Below, in pieces: positions 8,291 through 16,645 of a DNA stretch of 37,673 nt. The position numbers and the translations under genes were made by a program. This DNA comes from an uncultured Elusimicrobia bacterium (lineage in GTDB: Bacteria; Elusimicrobiota; Elusimicrobia; Elusimicrobiales; UBA9959), in the NCBI GenBank assembly GCA_903879915.1, contig CAIRNJ010000081.1:1-37673 (forward strand), written 5' to 3'. The notes beneath the pieces are model-generated. The model did no database searches and was not told where the DNA came from. It saw only the letters and a list, made by a program, of their open reading frames with translations. Position 1 is the first letter of the stretch; each line of letters opens with the position of its first letter.

Positions 8291-9760
8291 ATGAAGGCAC
8301 TATTCCGGAAAAAATCCCTGACGGCGCTGATGGAGCAGACGAAGGATAAAGAGCATTCCCTGAAACGGGTGCTCGGCCCGCTCAACCTCACGCTGCTGGG
8401 CATAGGCGGCATCATCGGCGCGGGCATCTTCGTGCTTACCGGCCAGGCGGCCGCGCAGTACGCGGGCCCGGCCATCGTACTGTCCTTCATCATCTCCGCC
8501 GTCGGCTGCGCGTTCGCGGGCCTCTGCTACGCCGAGTTCGCCTCGATGATCCCGGTAGCGGGCAGCGCCTACACTTACTCCTACGCCACCATCGGCGAGC
8601 TGCTGGCCTGGATCATAGGCTGGGACCTGATCCTTGAATATCTCTTCGGCGCGGCCTCGGTGTCGGTTGGCTGGAGCGGCTATGTGGTGAGCTTTCTGAG
8701 GGACTTCGGCGTGAACATCCCGGCCGCGCTGTCCAGCGCGCCTTTCGCCTTCGACCACGTCGCCGGCTGGACCTCCACCGGGGCCGTCTTCAACCTGCCG
8801 GCGGTGCTGATCATCGCGCTGGTCACCGGGCTGCTGGTGGTGGGCATACAGGAATCCGCCACGGTCAACGACTTCGCCGTCTTCGCCAAGATCACCGTGG
8901 TCATACTGTTCATAGTTTTCGGCGTGTCCTACATCAACGCCGCCAACTGGCACCCGTTCATGCCGGCAAATACCGGCACGTTCGGCCAGTTCGGCTGGAG
9001 CGGCGTCTTCCGCGGGGCCGGCGTGATCTTCTTCGCCTACATAGGCTTCGACGCGGTCTCGACGGTGGCGCAGGAGGCCAGGAACCCGCAGAAGGACATG
9101 CCCATCGGCATACTGGCCTCGCTGGCCGTCTGCACCGTGCTCTACATAGCGGTCGCGCTGGTGCTTACCGGCATCGTGAGCTACAAGGAACTGCTGGTGC
9201 CCGACCCCATCGCCGTCGGCGTCAACGCCGCCGGGCCGGGACTGTTCTGGCTGAGGAAGTTCATCAAGATAGGCGCCATAGCCGGCCTTTCCTCGGTAAT
9301 GCTGGTGCTGCTGCTGGGCCAGCCGCGTATTTTTTACGCTATGTCCATGGACGGGCTGCTGCCGCCGCTCTTCTCGAAAGTGCACCCCAAATTCCGCACG
9401 CCGTACGTCACCACGATAGCCACCGGCGTGGTGGCGGCGCTGCTGGGCGGTTTCTTCCCCATCGGGGCGCTGGCGGAAATGGTTTCCATCGGCACGCTGC
9501 TCGCTTTCGCCATAGTCTGCGCCAGCATCATCGTGCTGCGCCGGACCCACGCCGACCTGCCCCGGCCGTTCAGGACGCCGTGGGTGCCGCTGGTGCCGGC
9601 GCTGGGGGTTCTTATCACCGTCGTGCAGATGCTGTTCCTGCCCTGGGCCACCTGGCTGCGGCTTATAGTCTGGATGGCCCTGGGCATAGCTATCTACTTC
9701 TTCTACGGCCGGCATCACAGCAAGCTGGCCGCCATCAAGGCCGACGCCTGGAACAAGTAG
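8291..9760 (+). CDS. APC-family amino acid permease (cationic amino acid transporter type)
   Basis: 489 aa, almost wholly hydrophobic with about 12 transmembrane segments. The first helix carries the APC signature GIGGIIGAGIFVLTG (about 37-51). Further family phrases are YAEFASMIPVAGSAYTYSYA, GFDAVSTVAQEARNPQKDMP and GQPRIFYAMSMDGLLPPLF, which together resemble the YfnA/CAT branch of the APC superfamily. Inner-membrane uptake or exchange of amino acids is the expected role; the substrate cannot be told from sequence. The ATG at 8291 has AAGGAG 6 bases upstream. It stands alone on the plus strand, behind the winged-helix regulator with an 87-base gap, and ends at a strong bidirectional terminator. 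Confidence 0.93.
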   Translation: MKALFRKKSLTALMEQTKDKEHSLKRVLGPLNLTLLGIGGIIGAGIFVLTGQAAAQYAGPAIVLSFIISAVGCAFAGLCYAEFASMIPVAGSAYTYSYATIGELLAWIIGWDLILEYLFGAASVSVGWSGYVVSFLRDFGVNIPAALSSAPFAFDHVAGWTSTGAVFNLPAVLIIALVTGLLVVGIQESATVNDFAVFAKITVVILFIVFGVSYINAANWHPFMPANTGTFGQFGWSGVFRGAGVIFFAYIGFDAVSTVAQEARNPQKDMPIGILASLAVCTVLYIAVALVLTGIVSYKELLVPDPIAVGVNAAGPGLFWLRKFIKIGAIAGLSSVMLVLLLGQPRIFYAMSMDGLLPPLFSKVHPKFRTPYVTTIATGVVAALLGGFFPIGALAEMVSIGTLLAFAIVCASIIVLRRTHADLPRPFRTPWVPLVPALGVLITVVQMLFLPWATWLRLIVWMALGIAIYFFYGRHHSKLAAIKADAWNK

Positions 9761-9770
9761 GCCAGGGCGC

Positions 9771-9813
9771 AAAAAAGCAGCCGCCGGCACAGGGCCGGCG
9801 GCTGTTTTATTTT
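9771..9813. terminator. Bidirectional Rho-independent terminator
   Basis: An 11-bp perfect GC-rich stem (9778-9788 with 9794-9804) encloses a 5-base loop. It is followed on the plus strand by TTTTATTTT and preceded by AAAAAA, which is a T-run on the minus strand. It lies between the convergent ends of the permease (9760) and the P-loop gene (9826) and can serve both. Confidence 0.9.
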
Positions 9814-9825
9814 ACCGCGCTGTGT

Positions 9826-10809
9826 TCACTTCTTCGAAGCGGTCAGCATCGAATACAGTTTGTCGGTAGCGCCCTTGATGCCGTTGGTCACGTCGGCCAC
9901 CATCTTCGGGTCCCAGTCCTTCTTCTCGACGCGCAGGAAAGACGTCTTATCCACGCGGTTGTCGAAGCGGCCTATCGGGAGATGGAACTTCTTCCCCTGG
10001 GCGGAGACGGTAATGGTACCCGGCACTTCCGAGTTCTTCTCGAGGTAGTCCATGTCGTCGCAGCCGTAGTCGTTGAGCATCACTTCCATCGGCACGCCGT
10101 GGTGCAGGATCGAGCCCGGATCGTTGGGGTTGGTGCGGGCGGTGTTCTTGCGGCGGCTTTCCTCGGGGGTCACCCACACGTAGAGGATAACGGCCTTTTT
10201 AAGTATCTCGGGGTCCAGTTCCCTGAGGGAATACTGGTAGCCCAGCGGATCCTGCAGCGGGTAGGAGGATTTATCCGGGCCGCCGCGGGCGGCTTCGATA
10301 ACTATGGTCTTCCCCTCGAAAGAGTCGGGATAGGCGGCATGCTTCTCGTCGAGCATCGCGCGCGCCTCTTTCTCCAGGGCGGCGGCCACGGTGGTCCAGA
10401 CAGCCTTGTCGAGCTTCGACAGGCGCGGCGTTATTTTGGCCTTCTCTCCGGCCATGTCGATGCGGCGCATCAGCAGGTCGGCGGCGGAATCGGCCTTCAT
10501 GATCTTCTTCCCCATCAGGTCGCGGTAGTCCTCGTTGAGCAGGTGTATCAGCGTGCCCCAGTCCCTGGTATCTATGAACGGCCTGTCGCCGGATTTGAAG
10601 AACAGGCGGGCTTTGCCCAGCTTCGCCAGCTCGTCGTCGGCGCGGCGCATCATGTGCACGTACGGGAAATCGTCCAGCTGCAGGTTGGCGCCGATGTGGA
10701 ATTCTTTCTTAAGCCTTTCGGGCTCTACGTTGGCCAGGAAGCGCCTGACCTCGGATTTGCCGGAAGCCGGCAGGGCCAGGAGCAGTACTATGTCAAATGT
10801 TTCGCTCAT
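9826..10809 (-). CDS. Uncharacterised P-loop NTPase, kinase-like
   Basis: 327 aa. The N-terminus reads MSETFDIVLLLALPASGKSE: a hydrophobic beta-strand followed by a Walker A-like loop (ALPASGKS, 12-19, with Ala in place of the first Gly), as in small-molecule kinases. A segment ILYVWVTPEESRRKNTARTN (about 206-225) could be a lid or base-binding region with paired Arg. I do not recognise the family. No transmembrane segment or signal is seen, so it is probably cytosolic. The ATG at 10809 has a strong AGGAGG. The gene is divergent from the TerC gene and convergent with the permease, so it is a single-gene unit. Substrate is unknown; nucleotide, sugar or protein kinase activity are all possible. 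Confidence 0.8.
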   Translation of the reverse strand: MSETFDIVLLLALPASGKSEVRRFLANVEPERLKKEFHIGANLQLDDFPYVHMMRRADDELAKLGKARLFFKSGDRPFIDTRDWGTLIHLLNEDYRDLMGKKIMKADSAADLLMRRIDMAGEKAKITPRLSKLDKAVWTTVAAALEKEARAMLDEKHAAYPDSFEGKTIVIEAARGGPDKSSYPLQDPLGYQYSLRELDPEILKKAVILYVWVTPEESRRKNTARTNPNDPGSILHHGVPMEVMLNDYGCDDMDYLEKNSEVPGTITVSAQGKKFHLPIGRFDNRVDKTSFLRVEKKDWDPKMVADVTNGIKGATDKLYSMLTASKK

Positions 10810-10901
10810 TGTTTCCTCCTAACAGAATGTAGTGGATAAATTCTAAACAATATCGGGAGGAAAGTAAACCCGCCGCGGCCTGCCCCGCCCCGCCAATTTT
10901 A

Positions 10902-10907
10902 TATAAT
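10902..10907 (+). promoter_or_regulatory. TATAAT -10 box placing the TerC-family mRNA start at the ATG
   Basis: A consensus TATAAT ends 7 bases before the ATG at 10915, and no Shine-Dalgarno lies between them. If this is the true -10, transcription starts at or next to the initiation codon and the mRNA is leaderless. No clear -35 is seen (the upstream sequence is GC-only). The 105-base gap 10810-10914 otherwise holds only the start region of the divergent P-loop gene. Confidence 0.5.
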
Positions 10908-10914
10908 TCCAGAT

Positions 10915-11847
10915 ATGACCCCTCTCGAAACAATGTGGATCGTCTTCGCCGTCACGGCCACCGCGCTGTTCGTGGCAGACATAAAGCTTTCGGCCGGCCA
11001 CGCGCACGAGATAACCCGCAAAGAGGCGCTGACGCTCTGCGGGTTCTGGGTCATCATCGCCTCGCTGTTCGGCTTCCTGACGGGCTACATGCTGGGCTAC
11101 GAGCGGATGATAGAGTACTTCACCAGCTACGTCATCGAATATTCGCTCTCGATGGACAACATGTTCGTCTTCGTGATGATCTTCTCCTACTTCGGCGTGC
11201 CGAAAAAATACCAGCCCAAGATCCTGACCTGGGGCATAATCGGCGCGGTCATAATGCGCCTGATACTTATTTTCACCGGCGTGGGCCTGATAAAGGCCTT
11301 CGGCTGGATAATCTACGTGTTCGGGGCCGTGCTTATCTACACCGCCGTGAAGATGTACCTGCAGAAGGATTCGGAGATGGACCCCGGCAGGAACCCGGTA
11401 CTGAAGCTGCTGGCCGGGGTGCTGCCCATAGACAGGACCGACCTGTCCGGTGATTTTTTCATCCGCAAGGACAAGCTCTACGCCACGTCCCTGTTCGCCA
11501 CGCTGCTGGTCATCGAGACCTCCGACCTCATCTTCGCGGTGGATTCCATCCCCGCCGTGCTGGCAATTTCCAAGGAGGCCTTCATCGTCTACACCTCCAA
11601 CGTTTTCGCCGTGGTGGGGCTGCGCTCCCTGTATTTCCTGCTGGCCTCGCTGCTGGACCTGTTCCGTTACCTTAAGACCGGCATCTCGGTGATCCTTTTT
11701 TACGTCGGCTGCAAAATGCTGGCCTCCGACTTCATACATGTCCCGGCCATCCTTTCGCTGGGCGTCGTGCTGGGCCTCCTCGCCCTGTCGATGATACTTT
11801 CAGTGGCGATACCGCGCGGCGAAGAAGCGGCGAAGAATAAAGAATAA
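10915..11847 (+). CDS. TerC/Alx-family integral membrane protein (probable metal exporter)
   Basis: 310 aa with about 8-9 transmembrane helices. The two internally related signature regions of the TerC family are present: EYSLSMDNMFVFVMIFSYF (about 75-93) and VIETSDLIFAVDSIPAVLAI (about 201-220), each with the conserved acidic residues in the membrane (MDN, DS). The length matches Alx/YjbE-type members. Characterised relatives export or balance manganese, and the name comes from tellurite resistance; a metal-ion export role here is inferred from family. The upstream gap is too short for a yybP-ykoY manganese riboswitch and a -10 box abuts the start. The gene ends before a bidirectional terminator. 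Confidence 0.93.
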   Translation: MTPLETMWIVFAVTATALFVADIKLSAGHAHEITRKEALTLCGFWVIIASLFGFLTGYMLGYERMIEYFTSYVIEYSLSMDNMFVFVMIFSYFGVPKKYQPKILTWGIIGAVIMRLILIFTGVGLIKAFGWIIYVFGAVLIYTAVKMYLQKDSEMDPGRNPVLKLLAGVLPIDRTDLSGDFFIRKDKLYATSLFATLLVIETSDLIFAVDSIPAVLAISKEAFIVYTSNVFAVVGLRSLYFLLASLLDLFRYLKTGISVILFYVGCKMLASDFIHVPAILSLGVVLGLLALSMILSVAIPRGEEAAKNKE

Positions 11848-11865
11848 CAAGGCGCCGCGGACAAT

Positions 11866-11900
11866 AAAAAAGCCCCGGCTGATACCGGGGCTTTCTTATT
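11866..11900. terminator. Bidirectional Rho-independent terminator
   Basis: A 10-bp stem, AAAGCCCCGG (11869-11878) with CCGGGGCTTT (11885-11894), and a 6-base loop. It is followed by CTTATTT on the plus strand and preceded by an A-run, so it serves the convergent TerC-family (ends 11847) and FKBP (ends 11917) genes. Confidence 0.9.
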
Positions 11901-11916
11901 TGTAATTAAGCGCGGC

Positions 11917-12732
11917 TTATTTCTTTTCCGCGGGGGCCGCTTCGGCGGGTTTCGCTTCAGCGGGCTTCACTTCCGCGGGCTTCACTTCCGCGGGCGCAGC
12001 GGCAGCTGCCTCTTTCACGATGTCCAGCAGTTCCACCTCGAACACGAGGGTGGCGCCGCCGGGGATCGCTCCGCCCGCGCCCTGGTCGCCGTAGGCGGTC
12101 TCAGAGGGGCAGACGAGCTTGGCTTTGCCGCCGACCTTCATCTTCTGCACGCCTTCGGTCCAGCAGGGGATCACGCCGGACAGCGGGAATTCGGCGGGGG
12201 TGCCGCGCTCCACCGAGGAGTCGAACACTTTCCCGTCGGGGAACGTGCCGTGGTAATGCACTTTCACCATGTCGGAAGCTTTAGGAGAGACGCCGGCGCC
12301 TTCCTTTACCGGGATATAGATAACGCCGGAAGCCAGCTTTACCGCGCCGGTCTCCTTGGACATTTTCTCAAGGAAGGGCTTGGTCTTCTGTTTTTCTTTG
12401 GCCACCAGCGCTTCCTGCTTGGCCTTCAGGTAGTCGTTGAGCTTGAGGCCGTACACTTTCTCGTCTATCTTTTCGCCTTTCCCCGCCAGCGCGCTGGAGA
12501 AACCCTGTATGATGTACTTGGTCTCGTCAGCAGAGAACTCGAACTGCTTGATCTTGGAGCTGACCGCCTGGCCTAAGAAATAAAGGGTCTTCTGGGCTTC
12601 GGTCATTCCCGGCTTAGCCGCCGCAGTTTTGGGGGCCGTTGCGGGAGCCGCTGCGGGCTTCACCGCGGCATCCTGAGCCATTGCCGAGGCAGCTATCGAA
12701 CAAACGAACACCGCAAGTAATATTTTTTTCAT
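11917..12732 (-). CDS. Secreted FKBP-type peptidyl-prolyl cis-trans isomerase (FkpA/Mip-like)
   Basis: 271 aa. A signal peptide (1-19, ending ASAMA-QD) is followed by an Ala/Pro-rich linker, an alpha-helical FKBP_N dimerisation domain (about 45-130) and an FKBP_C catalytic domain (about 148-238). Characteristic catalytic-domain phrases are VKVHYHGTFPDGKVFDSS, VIPCWTEGVQKMKVGGKAKL and AYGDQG. The usual Gly before the active-site Trp is Cys here (IPCW). The C-terminus is a repetitive Ala/Pro/Glu/Lys tail built on PAEVK/PAEAK units. Expected role: folding of periplasmic and outer-membrane proteins, as for FkpA and Mip. The ATG at 12732 has GGAGG upstream. It is a single gene with its own promoter region, where a TATTAT -10 candidate lies at 12768-12773. 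Confidence 0.95.
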   Translation of the reverse strand: MKKILLAVFVCSIAASAMAQDAAVKPAAAPATAPKTAAAKPGMTEAQKTLYFLGQAVSSKIKQFEFSADETKYIIQGFSSALAGKGEKIDEKVYGLKLNDYLKAKQEALVAKEKQKTKPFLEKMSKETGAVKLASGVIYIPVKEGAGVSPKASDMVKVHYHGTFPDGKVFDSSVERGTPAEFPLSGVIPCWTEGVQKMKVGGKAKLVCPSETAYGDQGAGGAIPGGATLVFEVELLDIVKEAAAAAPAEVKPAEVKPAEAKPAEAAPAEKK

Positions 12733-12835
12733 ATTGTCCTGTTTCCTCCGTTTTCACTGTCACGAATATAATACCAAAAAAACCCGCCATATTTCACTAT
12801 AGCGGCCGCAACCGCGGCCCGGCCGGCGGCAGGCC

Positions 12836-14122
12836 TCAGAAAGCGACGCCGAAAGTAAGCTGCGTATTCAGCCTGGCGCCGGAAAAAGTATATTCCCCGC
12901 GCGCGGGGCCCAGCAGGGCGTTCACGAGCAGCCCCGCGGAGAAGTCGTTGAGGTTCCTGTAAGTCACGCCGGCGGACAGCACTCCGGAAGCGTCGTCGAG
13001 GTTGCGCACGTAGTTCGCGTTCAGCGTCAGGTCCGTTATTATGAACCGGCTTACGGCGGTGAACACCGCCGCGTAATACCTGGAAAGATAGTTGGGCTCG
13101 TAGAGGCCGCTGCCCAGCAGGAATTCCCCCTTCGTGCCGGTCGGACGCGATAGCGCCAGCGGCCCGGAGAAAGCGTAAGCCGCCCGGTCCCGGAACGGGC
13201 TCTTCGCATAGCCGGTCTGGTTATAGAAGAACTCGGTGGTCACCGTCAGCCTGTCGTTGAACTCGCCCAGCCGGAAGCCTTCGCTGAAGTTGACCGCGGC
13301 CTTGGTCACCCAGTCGTCGTTCTTCCGGTACGTCTCGAGCACGCCGCCGTCCTCCCTGACGAAGCGCGTATTGTCTCGGCGCGCCAGGCTAACCTCGCCG
13401 GCGATATCCACGTCCCCCAGCCGGCTGGACAGGTCATAGCCGAAAACCGGGCGCCGGCCGCGTTTCGCCCAGCCCGAGACCGCCATTTCGGTCCTGCCGG
13501 TGAGCAGCTCGAACTTCAGCGCGCCGCCCAGGTCGCGGTCTTCCGCGGCGTTGCCGGTATCCACAAAGCCGTAAATATTGTAGTCGGTGCCGAACGGCAC
13601 GTGGAATTTCAGCCCGTAGGCGCCGTCCCGGTAGCCGAGCTTGCGCACGAAGGTTTTTTTCTCTACGTTAATAAGGTCGACTGGATTCCACAGGTAGCAC
13701 CTGCCCCACTGCAGCACCTGTTTGCCGGTGCGGAAATAAACGCGGCGGCCCAGGTTGAAATCCAGGAAGGCCTCGCGCAGCACCGAGGCGGTCTGCCTGG
13801 TCCTGGGATAATAGGAGGTCTCCATATTCGCGAACGCTTTAACGCCGTTCTTCAGGCGCGCGTCCAGCATCAGGTTGCCCACTATGTACGAATTGAACGA
13901 ATTGCCGGCCGCGGTGCTGTAAACCACGTCCTCCAGCACGCTCAGGGCCTCGCCGGAAAAGCCCAGCGTCTTCTTTTCCTCCGCCTCCGCGGGGGCGGCC
14001 GCCGCCTGGGTGACCACCTCGGAACTGGAGAACATCTCCAGTTCGGCCGCGGCGTCCCCGGCGAAAGCGGCCGCGGGGCTCAGCGCCAGCGCCAGCGCGG
14101 CAAGCGGGAAGGGTATTTTCAT
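12836..14122 (-). CDS. Outer-membrane beta-barrel protein of an ABC/LolA-like cluster
   Basis: 428 aa. It has a signal peptide (about 1-22, SPAAAFA-GDA), a short Ala/Glu-rich linker, then amphipathic strands to a C-terminal Phe (QLTFGVAF), the usual outer-membrane barrel ending. The segment YFRTGKQVLQWGRCYLWNPV (about 128-147) resembles the G-Q-x-x-x-W-G...NP-x-D pattern of DUF1302-type barrels. It is the last gene of the cluster, two bases after the LolA-like gene, so it should be co-expressed with it and with the ABC transporter. Likely role: outer-membrane endpoint or receptor for whatever the LolA-like protein carries. Homology to a named family is weak by eye. Confidence 0.8.
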   Translation of the reverse strand: MKIPFPLAALALALSPAAAFAGDAAAELEMFSSSEVVTQAAAAPAEAEEKKTLGFSGEALSVLEDVVYSTAAGNSFNSYIVGNLMLDARLKNGVKAFANMETSYYPRTRQTASVLREAFLDFNLGRRVYFRTGKQVLQWGRCYLWNPVDLINVEKKTFVRKLGYRDGAYGLKFHVPFGTDYNIYGFVDTGNAAEDRDLGGALKFELLTGRTEMAVSGWAKRGRRPVFGYDLSSRLGDVDIAGEVSLARRDNTRFVREDGGVLETYRKNDDWVTKAAVNFSEGFRLGEFNDRLTVTTEFFYNQTGYAKSPFRDRAAYAFSGPLALSRPTGTKGEFLLGSGLYEPNYLSRYYAAVFTAVSRFIITDLTLNANYVRNLDDASGVLSAGVTYRNLNDFSAGLLVNALLGPARGEYTFSGARLNTQLTFGVAF

Positions 14123-14124
14123 AG

Positions 14125-14889
14125 CTATTTACTCAGGTTCTCCAGGTACGCCTTGGTGAAGACCGTGTCGTCCAGCTTGCCCGGCACGATGTTGGCTATC
14201 TCCACTATGGTCTTGTTGCCTTTCTCGAACTCGTCGATGAACAGCTGCTTCACCGGCACGAACCGCCCCTCCACCTCGGTGAACTTCAGAAAATAGGCGG
14301 TCTGCATCAGCGTGCCGGAAAGCGAATAGGATTCCTGTTTGAGCAGCAGGTTGTTGTCGCTGCGCGTCCAGAAGATCTGCCGGGGGTAATCCACGTCGTT
14401 GACCCTGGCCTTGAGCTCGAACCTGTTGACGGCCACCTTGCCCAGCAGCTCCTCGGAGAACTTTTCGGTGCCGGAGGAATCCGCCACCGGGCCGTAAAGC
14501 TCCTCCAGTTTGCGGGTCTCGAAATCGTCGCTGTGCGCGTCCGAGCCGCCTATGCTCTCGTCGCGGTTCACGTGCTGGAAGGTGCGGGTGTTCTTGCGGT
14601 ACATCCAGAAATTGTCGCCCACGCGCAGGTAGCCGTTGCCTTTCTCGTTCTCGGGCGCGTTCATGGCTATCAGGAAAGCGTCGTCCGAGTCGCGGCGGAA
14701 ATAGGTCATATCCATGATCTTGGTGCCCTGCCCCGCCCGCTGCTGGGTCAGCGTCACGTCGGCCCTAACGTCGTTCTTCAGCTTGTAGTTGGCGTCTATG
14801 GCCTTCAGCACCGGCGTCACGCGGCTTTCCGCGCAGAACCCCGGCGCGGGCAGCAGCGCGGTCAGGAACAGGAGAATGAGCTTCATCAT
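14125..14889 (-). CDS. LolA-like outer-membrane lipoprotein-sorting protein (COG2834 type)
   Basis: 254 aa with a signal peptide (about 1-20, LLPAPGFCA-ES). The Cys does not sit in a lipobox, so the protein is probably soluble in the periplasm. Family phrases include DVTLTQQRAGQGTKIMDMTY, FLIAMNAPENEKGNGYLRVG and NFWMYRKNTRTFQHVNRDES, which match the COG2834 group of LolA-fold proteins found beside ABC or RND transporters. It would shuttle lipid or a lipidated protein between the inner-membrane ABC transporter and the barrel. The start at 14889 has AAGGA 6 bases upstream; the next codon is also ATG. Ten bases separate it from the permease upstream. Confidence 0.9.
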   Translation of the reverse strand: MMKLILLFLTALLPAPGFCAESRVTPVLKAIDANYKLKNDVRADVTLTQQRAGQGTKIMDMTYFRRDSDDAFLIAMNAPENEKGNGYLRVGDNFWMYRKNTRTFQHVNRDESIGGSDAHSDDFETRKLEELYGPVADSSGTEKFSEELLGKVAVNRFELKARVNDVDYPRQIFWTRSDNNLLLKQESYSLSGTLMQTAYFLKFTEVEGRFVPVKQLFIDEFEKGNKTIVEIANIVPGKLDDTVFTKAYLENLSK

Positions 14890-14898
14890 GATGTTTCC

Positions 14899-16638
14899 TT
14901 AAGTAAAATGCCCCAGAGCCTGCGCCGGCGAAAAATTAGCCGCCCGGCGCGCCGGGAACCAGGCCGTGACCACGGCGATGGCGATGATCAGCAGCACGCT
15001 GCCGGCTATTCCCGTGAAAGTGGGCAGAAAATACAGGTGGCCGTTGACCAGCAGCATGCCCAGCGGGTTGTCCTCCGGGTGGAAGGTCAGCAGCGCCAGC
15101 CCTCGCATCACCGCGAACCCGAGCAGCAGCCCTGCCAGGGCGGAGAACAGCGTGAGGAAAAAAGTTTCGAGCAGGAACATGTCGCGCACGTCGGCGCGCT
15201 GCATGCCTATCGCGCGCACGGTGCCGATCTCGCGGGTGCGCTCGCGTATGGTCATGCGCAGCGTGTTCACCACGCCCAGCAGGATGATGAAGAACAGCAC
15301 CACCACGGCGGAGATAGTGATGATGTTCAGCACGCTCTCGAGCTTTAAAATATCGCTGGCGGTCTCGTACATCGTGGAGATATCGATCGTGGTGCCTTTC
15401 CACTTGTTCTTGGAGATGTCCTGGTATTTTTTCTTATAGTCGTCGGTGGTATAAGTGCGCCGGAGCAGTATCCATTCCGGGGCGGCCAGCCCGGCCCAGG
15501 GTCCTTCCGGCAAGTAGGGCTTCATGCCGGGGCCGGGCGCAGCCGGCATATCCTCGTAGTAGTAGTCGTAGAAGCCGGCGTCGTTCAGCAGCACCACGTC
15601 GGGGCCCGGGCAGCCGGCGGCGCACACGGCGGCCACGGTCAGCGAGGCGTCTTTAGGCCCGGCCTCGAACTTGCGCGGGTAGGACAGCTTTATCTTCCCC
15701 CCCGCCGCAACGCCCAGCCTTCCGGCCAGCGCTGCGGGCAGTATCACGCCGTCCTTGCGGAAAGCCTTGTCGAAAGTCCCCGAGGATAGTTTCGCCAGCC
15801 CCCGTATTTTCTCTTTGGAGGCGTCGTCGCTCCTGAACCCTATGACCGTCACGGGTCTGCCGGCGGCGGAGGCGTAGATCACGGCGGTGCCAGGCTTGTA
15901 CCTTTCATGTATGCGGTCGGCCAGGGCCCGGGCGTTCTTCTGCGGGTCCTTTATGTTAAGCGTGATGTTCCCCGTCTCCCAGGGGCGGAAGCCGAGCAGC
16001 TCTTTCGCGCGGCCCAGTTCCACGAAGACCACCGACTGCATGAAAATATTGTCGTTGCGGCTGATGCCCACCACGGTAAGCCGGGCGGCCTGGTCCTGGC
16101 CGAACATGTTGCGGAAGCGCACCCTTATCGTATCGTTCCTATTCACGTTAAGGTAGCGGGCCTTGTCCTCGGAGATTATCGCCGGGTTCTCGGCGTCGGC
16201 GCGCTCCAGGTCCTGCCATTTCCCCTCCGACATCCGGAAGGATTCCTCCAGCTCCTTTAGGTCCGCGGCGCTGATGTCCTTTTTAAGCTTCACGCCCACC
16301 ATCATTATATTATCCGACTTGCCGTTGCCGATGGCGCGGGAGAACATGCCGATGGACTCGTCGGCGTCTTTTATAACGGGCTCGCCTTTTACGGCCGCCC
16401 AGGCCCGTTCCCGGTCGCGGAAGATCTCGCGCATCACGCCGCCGCGCTCGTTGAAGCGCACCGCCACATGGCCGGTGACGTAGCGCATTACCTTGTTGAA
16501 CATGATGTCCGAGATGCCGTGCGAGAAAGCGTTGGCGGTGATGAGGATGGCCACGCCGATGGCCATGGCCGAGCCCAGCAGGAGATTGCGCCGCTTCTGG
16601 CGCAGGAGGTTCCGCAAAGATAATTTGATCAGCAGCAT
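14899..16638 (-). CDS. ABC transporter permease, FtsX/LolC-E type (second permease)
   Basis: 579 aa. One N-terminal helix (about 20-42, after the cytoplasmic phrase LIKLSLRNLLRQKRRN) is followed by a large periplasmic domain (about 45-440) and three C-terminal helices with the FtsX signature NTLRMTIRERTREIGTVRAI near the first of them. This is the MacB/LolCE topology that moves periplasmic substrates mechanically instead of pumping across the inner membrane. It starts 7 bases after the other permease. Together with the ATPase and LolA-like protein it should form a LolCDE-like lipid or lipoprotein extractor. Confidence 0.93.
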   Translation of the reverse strand: MLLIKLSLRNLLRQKRRNLLLGSAMAIGVAILITANAFSHGISDIMFNKVMRYVTGHVAVRFNERGGVMREIFRDRERAWAAVKGEPVIKDADESIGMFSRAIGNGKSDNIMMVGVKLKKDISAADLKELEESFRMSEGKWQDLERADAENPAIISEDKARYLNVNRNDTIRVRFRNMFGQDQAARLTVVGISRNDNIFMQSVVFVELGRAKELLGFRPWETGNITLNIKDPQKNARALADRIHERYKPGTAVIYASAAGRPVTVIGFRSDDASKEKIRGLAKLSSGTFDKAFRKDGVILPAALAGRLGVAAGGKIKLSYPRKFEAGPKDASLTVAAVCAAGCPGPDVVLLNDAGFYDYYYEDMPAAPGPGMKPYLPEGPWAGLAAPEWILLRRTYTTDDYKKKYQDISKNKWKGTTIDISTMYETASDILKLESVLNIITISAVVVLFFIILLGVVNTLRMTIRERTREIGTVRAIGMQRADVRDMFLLETFFLTLFSALAGLLLGFAVMRGLALLTFHPEDNPLGMLLVNGHLYFLPTFTGIAGSVLLIIAIAVVTAWFPARRAANFSPAQALGHFT

Positions 16639-16645
16639 ATCCGTT

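Noticed and set aside
8300-9790. Long minus-strand open frame opposite the permease
   Set aside because: Shadow of the amino acid permease; composition (Asp/Gly/His/Arg-rich) is that of an antisense frame and it would read through the terminator stem.
10810-10914. yybP-ykoY manganese riboswitch before the TerC-family gene
   Set aside because: The gap is short, no characteristic paired elements are seen, and a TATAAT box sits 7 bases from the ATG, leaving no leader.
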